Shown: piece by piece, positions 12,112 through 16,917 of the stretch
How the letters are laid out: every line of letters begins with the position of its first letter
Numbering within the stretch: the stretch's first letter is position 1
From: Sphingomonadales bacterium
GTDB taxonomy: Bacteria > Pseudomonadota > Alphaproteobacteria > Sphingomonadales > Sphingomonadaceae
Direction of reading: 5' to 3'
DNA length: 16,917 bases
NCBI GenBank assembly: GCA_020200935.1
Contig: JAIVHR010000012.1
Location: 1 to 16,917 of the forward strand
Translations under genes and position numbers: made by a program
The notes under the pieces: model-generated
Told to the model about the DNA's origin: nothing
The model's input: only the letters and a program-made list of their open reading frames with translations
Databases searched by the model: none

Positions 12112-12161
12112 ACGACCCTCGGTTTTGGAGACCGATGCTCTACCAGCTGAGCTACACTCCT
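12112..12161 (-). pseudogene. trnW: tRNA-Trp (CCA anticodon), 5' part only, 3' third missing
   Basis: The minus strand has a 5' acceptor strand (AGGAGTG), a D-arm (GCTC with GAGC), an anticodon arm TCGGT-CTCCAAA-ACCGA with anticodon CCA, and the variable bases GGGTCGT. The expected T-arm with its TTCRA loop, the 3' acceptor strand complementary to AGGAGTG, and CCA are absent. The sequence goes straight to GAGGGATAACC of the secE upstream region. About 26 nt of tRNA is missing and the RNA could not be charged. The place just before secE is the usual home of tRNA-Trp in this class, so this is the native gene with a piece lost and not a chance match. Confidence 0.9.
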
Positions 12162-12178
12162 CCAGTCCGAGAAGCGCG

Positions 12179-12207
12179 CCTTTAGCCGGGCTGCCGGGGG
12201 GATGCAA
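12179..12207 (-). promoter_or_regulatory. Candidate promoter of the tRNA-Trp-secE-nusG unit
   Basis: TTGCAT (12207-12202), a 17-bp spacer and TAAAGG (12184-12179) lie on the minus strand, ending 17 bp before the 5' end of the tRNA. The -35 is good, the -10 is poor, and spacing and position suit a stable-RNA promoter. It starts just after the stop codon of the upstream gene. Confidence 0.5.
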
Positions 12208-12221
12208 GTGGCGAGTGGCGC

Positions 12222-14246
12222 TCAGGCGGCGGCTTCGTCGAGCGCCATGCCGATATGTGCGCGCACCGCTTCGGCCGGCATCGGCCTGCCGAGGAAGAAG
12301 CCCTGGGCCTGTCGGCAACCGAGGCTGGCGGCGAGCGACAGCTGGTCGTCGGATTCGATGCCTTCGACGATCGTCGCAATGCCCAGGCTGTCGGCCATCG
12401 CGATCACCGCCTTGATCACCGCCGTGCTGGCTTCCGATCCATGCTCGGCGCGGTGGATGAAGCTCTTGTCGATCTTGATCGAGGTGAAGCGCGCCTGGCC
12501 GATCATCGACAAGGTCGAATAGCCGGTGCCGAAATCGTCGAGCGCCACCGTGACGCCGCGTTTCTGCAAAATGTCGAAGGTTTCGAAGGCGCTGTTGTTG
12601 TCCGTATTGAGCACCGCCTCGGTGGTCTCGATCTCGAGCCGTTTCGGGGCGAGCCCCGACTGGCGCAATGCGGCGAGGATGATTTCGGCGAGCCGCGGGT
12701 TTCTCAATTGTCCGGCGGAAAGGTTGATCGCCAGGCGATATCGTTCGGGCCAGTCGGCCGCTTCCTTGCAGGCATGGCGGAACACCCAGGCGCCGATCGA
12801 ATCGATCAGCCGCGTCTCTTCGGCGATCGGCAGGAATTCGGCCGGCGGCACCAGCCCGAGCTCGTCATTGCGCCATCTGAGCAGCGCTTCGAAGCCGGCC
12901 GGATCGCGCAGCCCCAGCGTCATCACCGGCTGATAGACCAGCGTGAATTCGTCTTTCTCGATCGCCTTGCGAAGCGCCAGCTCGATCGCGCGGCGCCGTT
13001 CGGCCTTGCGCGACAGCAGCGGCTCGTAGGAGGCATGGATCCCGCGGCCGCTTTCCTTGGCGCGATAGAGCGCGAGGTCGGCGTTGCGCAGCAGCGTCGG
13101 CGCGCTGCGGCCGTCCTTGGGATAGAGCGCCGATCCGGCGCTCGCCCCGATATGCAGGACATGGCCGTCGACCTCGTAAGGCTGCGACAGTCGGGTGATG
13201 ATCTGCCGCGCGCGCTCATCGAGCATGTGCGAGGAATCGACATCGGCGATGACCATCGCGAATTCGTCGCCGCCGAGCCGGCCGCAGCGGTCGCCCGGCC
13301 GCGTCAGGCTCTCGAGCCGCGCGCCGACCATCTTGAGCAATTCGTCGCCGATCGGGTGGCCGAGCGTGTCGTTGATCGCCTTGAAGCGGTCGAGGTCGAT
13401 CATCAGGAAGGCGCTGATCTTGCCGCCGTCCGACGCGGACTGGATCTGATCCTGCAGCAGCTGGTTGATATGGCTGCGGTTGGCGAGGCCGGTCAGCGCG
13501 TCGAAATGGGCCATGTGGTGCGTTTCGCGCTCATTCGCCTCGCTTTCGGTGACGTCGGCCATGACGCCGCGATAGCCGGAAATATGCCCTTCGGGGGCGA
13601 TCCGCGGCGCGCCCGATATCTTCCACCAGCGATCCTCGCCGGCAAGATTGATCCGCAGCATATAGTCGCTGAAGGTGCGGCCGCGCTGCAGCCTGGCGGC
13701 GAAATCGCGCAACTCGCCGTTTACGCGGCCTTCGTCCCAGGCCGCGCCGCCGAGCAGGCGGAGCAGCGGCATGCCTTCGAGTTGCGATTGCTCCGTCCCG
13801 GCGGCCTCGGCAAAGCGGGACGAAGGATCGAGGATGCATTTGCGCCCGTCGATCTGCCAGAGCCAGTCGCTCTGCTCGCCCGAATTCTGCCGCAGCAACA
13901 TGTCGACGAGTTCCTGCTGCGCGTTGCGGGCAATTTCCCCGCGCAGGCGAGTGATCGTCTTGCGGCCGTGGAGCGCGGTCGCCACCGCGTTGACCGCGGC
14001 ATAGGCAATCGCCGCCCAGGCATAATTGTCATAACCGATGAGATGCATGGCGCCGGCCAGCCCGGCGCCGGCGATCGCGCAGCACAGCAACCCGGCCAAC
14101 GGCACGGCGGCGAAGACCACCGGCGTCGCACCGATCAGGGCGATCGCGGCGGCGGCATAGCCGATGCTCTGGGCCGGCGCGCCATAGGCCGGGAAGGCGA
14201 GCAGCGGGACGCACCAGGAGAGCGAGACGAGCGCGGCATGAAACAC
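12222..14246 (-). CDS. Membrane PAS-GGDEF-EAL protein (cyclic-di-GMP synthesis and/or breakdown)
   Basis: This predicted bifunctional cyclic-di-GMP enzyme is 674 residues when read from GTG at 14246. Four hydrophobic segments (about 3-20, 28-50, 51-71, 75-92) are followed by a PAS-like region (about 122-235, with DWLWQIDGRKC and GYRGVMADVTE). The GGDEF domain (about 248-405) has intact GGDEF at 325-329 and an inhibitory RPGD site at 316-319. The EAL domain (about 415-665) keeps FEALLRW, INLS, ETTEAV, DDFGTGYS, KID, VEGIES and QGFFLGRP. Both domains therefore look catalytically competent. The GTG start has a poor ribosome site. The ATG at 14326 (MAPMHIDRSAATGSIA) has an ideal AAAGGGG site but lies in another frame, so one base, or 3n+1, may be missing near 14250-14275. 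Confidence 0.92.
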   Translation of the reverse strand: MFHAALVSLSWCVPLLAFPAYGAPAQSIGYAAAAIALIGATPVVFAAVPLAGLLCCAIAGAGLAGAMHLIGYDNYAWAAIAYAAVNAVATALHGRKTITRLRGEIARNAQQELVDMLLRQNSGEQSDWLWQIDGRKCILDPSSRFAEAAGTEQSQLEGMPLLRLLGGAAWDEGRVNGELRDFAARLQRGRTFSDYMLRINLAGEDRWWKISGAPRIAPEGHISGYRGVMADVTESEANERETHHMAHFDALTGLANRSHINQLLQDQIQSASDGGKISAFLMIDLDRFKAINDTLGHPIGDELLKMVGARLESLTRPGDRCGRLGGDEFAMVIADVDSSHMLDERARQIITRLSQPYEVDGHVLHIGASAGSALYPKDGRSAPTLLRNADLALYRAKESGRGIHASYEPLLSRKAERRRAIELALRKAIEKDEFTLVYQPVMTLGLRDPAGFEALLRWRNDELGLVPPAEFLPIAEETRLIDSIGAWVFRHACKEAADWPERYRLAINLSAGQLRNPRLAEIILAALRQSGLAPKRLEIETTEAVLNTDNNSAFETFDILQKRGVTVALDDFGTGYSTLSMIGQARFTSIKIDKSFIHRAEHGSEASTAVIKAVIAMADSLGIATIVEGIESDDQLSLAASLGCRQAQGFFLGRPMPAEAVRAHIGMALDEAAA

Positions 14247-14440
14247 CGCCTCGACGATCGATCGCCGCGGCGCGCTACCGCTATACTGCCGGTTGCGGCG
14301 GATCGGTCGATGTGCATAGGCGCCATTATCACCCCTTTCGCAGACATTTAGCGAGCAAAGGGTTTCGGAAAGACGCAGGGACAGCGTTAAGACAAGACTA
14401 ACCTTGCAACGCGGGCCTTGCCGCGCCGGCGGCACTGAAT

Positions 14441-15916
14441 TCAGGCGGCGATGTCGTAAGGCTGGATCTCGCCCGAGAGATAGAGGTTGCGCGCCTTGGT
14501 GCGGCTGAGCTTGCCCGAGCTGGTGCGCGGCAAGGTGCGCGGCGGCACGAGTTCGATGACGCAATTCATGCCGGTGACGGCGCGGACCTTCTGGCGGATC
14601 TGATCGAGCAGCCTTGCCCGTTCGTTGAGATCGCTGGTCCGGCACTGGACGAGCACGGCCGGGGTTTCCTCGCCCGATGGGGCGGTGATCGCGAAGGCGG
14701 CGATGTCGCCCGATTTGAAGCCCGGCAATTGCTCGACCGCCCACTCGATGTCCTGCGGCCAGTGATTCCTGCCATTGACGATGATCATGTCCTTGGCGCG
14801 GCCGACGATGTAGAGATAGCCGTCCCTCAGATAGCCCATATCGCCGGTGTCGAGCCAGCCGTCCTCGATGCAGGCGGCGGTCGCCTCGGGGTCGCGGAAA
14901 TAGCCGTCCATCATCGCCGGGCTCTTGATCCACACCCGGCCGATCTCGGTCTCGGCGAGCAGCCGGCCCTTGTCGCCGCGGATCTCGACCCGCGTGTCGC
15001 GGACCGGCTTGCCGCAATTGACGATCGCGCGGCTGCGCTCGCTTCCGTCGCGGTCGGCGACCGGCTCGCCGGCGAGCTTCGATTCGGCGACGTGATCGAC
15101 GACGATGCCCTCGCCCGACGGCATCAGCGTGACCGCCAGCGTCGCTTCGGCGAGGCCGTAGCTCGGCATGAAGCATTCGGGATCGAAACCGGCATCGGCG
15201 AAGGCTGCGGCGAAGGCCTCCATCACATCGGGCCGGATCATGTCGGCGCCGTTGCCCGCGAGCCGCCAGCGCGACAGGTCGAAGCGCTCGGCGACGCGCG
15301 ACTGGCTGCCGATGCGGCGGGGGTTGATGACGACGCCATGCGGAAAGCGCGTCGATCCGCTCGAATATTGGAGATAGCAGACATCGCTCGAGTTGGCCCG
15401 CGGCAGCGCGACTTCGGGCGCCGGGCGTTGGGCGAAGGCATCCCAGCCGATGCTCTCGACATTCTGCGCCTCGCCGGCGGGCAGCGCGAGGCCCTCGATC
15501 TCTTCGGGATAGAGCAGCAGCTTGGGCGCGCAGCTCCGCAGCTGGACCGCGAGCTGCTCGATATAGCCCTCCTTGCCGCCGAAGGTGGTCGGCAGCGGCA
15601 GCGGAACGGGCAGCGCGCCGGCATAGACCGCGGCGAAGAACAGGGCACAGAATTGCGGCTCGGTATCGGCGATCAGCGCCACCCGGTCGCCGGGTTCGAT
15701 GCCATGGGCGATCAGCCGCGAGGCGCCGGCGATCGCATCGTCGCGCAGCTCGGCAAAGGGGTAGGCGCGGATCAGCCGGCCGCGCGGATCGTGGAAGTTG
15801 AAGCCGCGCTTGCCGCGCGCCGCATAATCGAGCGCCTCGCCGAGCGTGCCGAAATCGGCGAAGCGGCGCGGCAGATCGTCGTCAATCGGGGTCGGAACGA
15901 GCGTTTCGGTCATCAT
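14441..15916 (-). CDS. Fatty-acyl-AMP ligase / AMP-binding enzyme with an internal in-frame gap
   Basis: This is an ANL-superfamily adenylate-forming enzyme, closest in pattern to fatty-acyl-AMP ligases that activate fatty acids for transfer to an acyl carrier protein. From ATG at 15916 it is 491 residues. Visible are the P-loop YLQYSSGSTRFPHGVV (181-196), PSYGLAEATLAV (251-262), GWLDTGDMGYLRDGYLYIVG (353-372), the hinge GRAKDMIIVNGRNHWPQDIE and the C-terminal lysine motif SSGKLSRTK (K469). Family members are about 85-90 residues longer. After VVINPR (R200) the protein jumps to RIGSQSRVAERFDLSRWRLA, so the segment with the LPxYHDMGL substrate-pocket motif is missing. The reading frame is kept. 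Longer starts, up to 16048, lack support. The true substrate cannot be told, as no carrier protein or polyketide gene is nearby. Confidence 0.88.
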   Translation of the reverse strand: MMTETLVPTPIDDDLPRRFADFGTLGEALDYAARGKRGFNFHDPRGRLIRAYPFAELRDDAIAGASRLIAHGIEPGDRVALIADTEPQFCALFFAAVYAGALPVPLPLPTTFGGKEGYIEQLAVQLRSCAPKLLLYPEEIEGLALPAGEAQNVESIGWDAFAQRPAPEVALPRANSSDVCYLQYSSGSTRFPHGVVINPRRIGSQSRVAERFDLSRWRLAGNGADMIRPDVMEAFAAAFADAGFDPECFMPSYGLAEATLAVTLMPSGEGIVVDHVAESKLAGEPVADRDGSERSRAIVNCGKPVRDTRVEIRGDKGRLLAETEIGRVWIKSPAMMDGYFRDPEATAACIEDGWLDTGDMGYLRDGYLYIVGRAKDMIIVNGRNHWPQDIEWAVEQLPGFKSGDIAAFAITAPSGEETPAVLVQCRTSDLNERARLLDQIRQKVRAVTGMNCVIELVPPRTLPRTSSGKLSRTKARNLYLSGEIQPYDIAA

Positions 15917-16012
15917 CGGATGGAGCACGGACGCAGCGCCATCCCAGGCAGCGGGCCGCGCAGGAACTCCCTGGCTTGCCGTCCCGCCCGCCGCGGCGAG
16001 GGGACAAATGTC

Positions 16013-16042
16013 GTTATCCCACCCGCTTAGCCGACAAGGCAA
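16013..16042 (-). promoter_or_regulatory. Weak candidate promoter for the acyl-AMP ligase gene
   Basis: TTGCCT (16042-16037), an 18-bp spacer and GATAAC (16018-16013) lie on the minus strand about 100 bp before the proposed ATG, in the divergent gap with recX. Both hexamers match the sigma-70 consensus at only four positions. I saw no clear plus-strand promoter for recX in the same gap. Confidence 0.3.
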
Positions 16043-16062
16043 GTTCAAATTCCGGCTCTACT

Positions 16063-16614
16063 ATGGCACAAAAATGGCGCGTGGCCCGTCGATCGCCCCC
16101 AAAGCCCCGTCCACCGCTGGACGGCGAGACGCTCGAACAGCTGGCGATCGCCTATCTCGGCCGCTATGCGACGACCCGCGCCAGGCTCCGCCGCTATCTG
16201 GCCCGCAAGCTGCGCGAGCGCGGCTGGGCGGGCGAGGGCGAGCCGCAGGTCGCGCAACTCGCCGAAAAATGCGCCGAGCTGGGCTATGTCGACGATCGCG
16301 CCTTCGCCGTGGCACGGGCGGCTTCTTTGTCGCGGCGCGGCTACGGCGCCCGGCGGCTCGATCAGGCCCTGTTCGAGGCGGGAATCGAGGATGGGGACGC
16401 AAGCGACGCGCGCGAGCAGGCGGCGGAGGCGGGTTGGGACGCCGCGTTGACCTTCGCGAGGAAGCGCCGGATCGGCCCGTTCGCCGACCGGCCGATGGAT
16501 GAAGCGGCGCGCCGCAAGGCCTTTGCCGCGATGATGCGCGCCGGCCATGCCTACGGCCATATCGCCAGGCTGATCGCGGCCGAACCGGGCATCGTGCCGG
16601 AACCGCCGGATTGA
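16063..16614 (+). CDS. recX: RecX-family regulatory protein
   Basis: RecX binds RecA filaments and limits their extension or activity. The 183-residue product from ATG at 16063 (MAQKWRVARR) has the family layout of short three-helix repeats rich in Arg and Ala. LEQLAIAYLGRYATTRARLR and RYLARKLRERGW form the first repeat. CAELGYVDDRAFAVARAASL and SRRGYGARRLDQALFEAGI form the second, which contains the conserved [L/G]-[Y/F]-[V/I]-[D/N]-D-x-x-[F/Y] core. A third repeat ends near GHAYGHIARLI. The length suits the family. A longer reading to 15976 overlaps the upstream divergent promoter region and is not favoured, although the ribosome site at 16063 is weak. recA is not in the window, which is common for alphaproteobacterial recX. 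Confidence 0.85.
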   Translation: MAQKWRVARRSPPKPRPPLDGETLEQLAIAYLGRYATTRARLRRYLARKLRERGWAGEGEPQVAQLAEKCAELGYVDDRAFAVARAASLSRRGYGARRLDQALFEAGIEDGDASDAREQAAEAGWDAALTFARKRRIGPFADRPMDEAARRKAFAAMMRAGHAYGHIARLIAAEPGIVPEPPD

Positions 16615-16644
16615 GCGCTTTCGGCAATGGCGCCTTGCAAGATA

Positions 16645-16674
16645 TTGTTTCGGCGCCAGACCAATCTGTGTTAG
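16645..16674 (+). promoter_or_regulatory. Weak candidate promoter of the cold-shock-domain gene
   Basis: TTGTTT (16645-16650), an 18-bp spacer and TGTTAG (16669-16674) lie about 58 bp before the proposed GTG start. The hexamers are imperfect. The -35 lies between two GGCGCC palindromes (near 16629-16634 and 16652-16657). Confidence 0.3.
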
Positions 16675-16731
16675 GAAGTTGCCGGGGTGAGCGCCGCCGG
16701 AGTCGTGGCTGGCGCGCAGGGAGCGTGTAGA

Positions 16732-16917
16732 GTGGCCTTCAGCGGTGTCCGGGACGAAGTGCGCAATGGGGGGGACGGCGAGTCCGATATCGTCGTGTCC
16801 GAAAGGCCGACGGCGGTTTCGGGCATCGTCAAATGGTTCGACGGTACGCGCGGCTACGGTTTTCTCGTGCCCGACGATGGCGGCGGCGACGTGCTCATCC
16901 ATTTCTCGGTATTGCGC
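16732..16917 (+). CDS. Cold-shock-domain protein with N-terminal extension (partial, runs off the right edge)
   Basis: The open frame contains a cold-shock domain: VSGIVKWFDGTRGYGFLVPD, then a Gly-rich turn and DVLIHFSVLR at the window end. KWFD and GYGF are the RNP1-type nucleic-acid-binding motif, and LIHFS is RNP2-like. About 34 mostly polar residues (FSGVRDEVRNGGDGESDIVV) precede the domain, so this is not a minimal 70-residue CspA. The DGGGDVLIHFSVLR form is typical of the alphaproteobacterial proteins with two cold-shock domains in tandem, and a second domain is expected beyond the window. GTG at 16732 is chosen because AGGGAG lies about 8 bases upstream. Such proteins bind single-stranded RNA or DNA and act as RNA chaperones, in stationary phase or in the cold. 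Confidence 0.85.
   Translation, partial: MAFSGVRDEVRNGGDGESDIVVSERPTAVSGIVKWFDGTRGYGFLVPDDGGGDVLIHFSVLR

Noticed and set aside
14351..14440. Promoter for the GGDEF-EAL gene in the gap after the acyl-AMP ligase.
   Set aside because: TTGCAA and TTGTCT occur on the minus strand, but neither has an acceptable -10 at 16-18 bp. The gene may be read from the ligase promoter.
12055..16062. Split or permuted tRNA-Trp, with a T-loop-like GTTCAAATTCC at about 16043-16053.
   Set aside because: The five bases on each side of TTCAAAT are not complementary, and no strand matching the AGGAGTG acceptor follows.

Overview
The window comes from a high-GC alphaproteobacterium of the Sphingomonadales (Sphingomonas-like). 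The RpoB, RpoC, ribosomal-protein, NusG and SecE sequences read as sphingomonad. So do the 84-bp palindromic repeats, the two-hairpin intergenic style and the cold-shock protein with an acidic N-terminal extension.

Layout. On the minus strand, read from right to left, the core gene-expression block is tRNA-Trp (damaged), secE, nusG, rplK, rplA, rplJ, rplL. A plus-strand gene for an uncharacterised single-pass membrane protein follows, and then rpoB and rpoC on the minus strand, with rpoC running off the left edge. To the right of the tRNA lie a membrane PAS-GGDEF-EAL cyclic-di-GMP protein and a fatty-acyl-AMP ligase, both on the minus strand. A divergent recX and the start of a cold-shock-domain gene, both on the plus strand, complete the window.

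The usual continuous rplKAJL-rpoBC cluster is split here. rplL ends in an intrinsic terminator. The plus-strand gene ends in its own terminator facing it. rpoB has a near-consensus sigma-70 promoter (TTGACA, 17 bp, TATATG) and a leader of about 180 nt. Regulatory RNA is visible: a clear L10 leader before rplJ, a possible L1 target before rplK, and 84-bp paired-hairpin repeats in the rplJ-rplL and nusG-rplK gaps.

The most striking property of the window is damage in genes that cannot be lost. rpoB lacks about 70 codons and changes frame. rpoC lacks about 60 codons, including the F-loop, and changes frame. tRNA-Trp lacks its T-arm and 3' acceptor strand. The acyl-AMP ligase lacks about 85-90 residues in frame. 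The GGDEF-EAL gene appears to be out of frame with its best start. The rpoB, rpoC and tRNA losses fall in stretches very conserved between species, which fits assembly dropout at shared sequence better than biology. The record should be re-assembled or checked against reads before any biological conclusion is drawn from these genes. I found no mobile element, CRISPR array or defence system.
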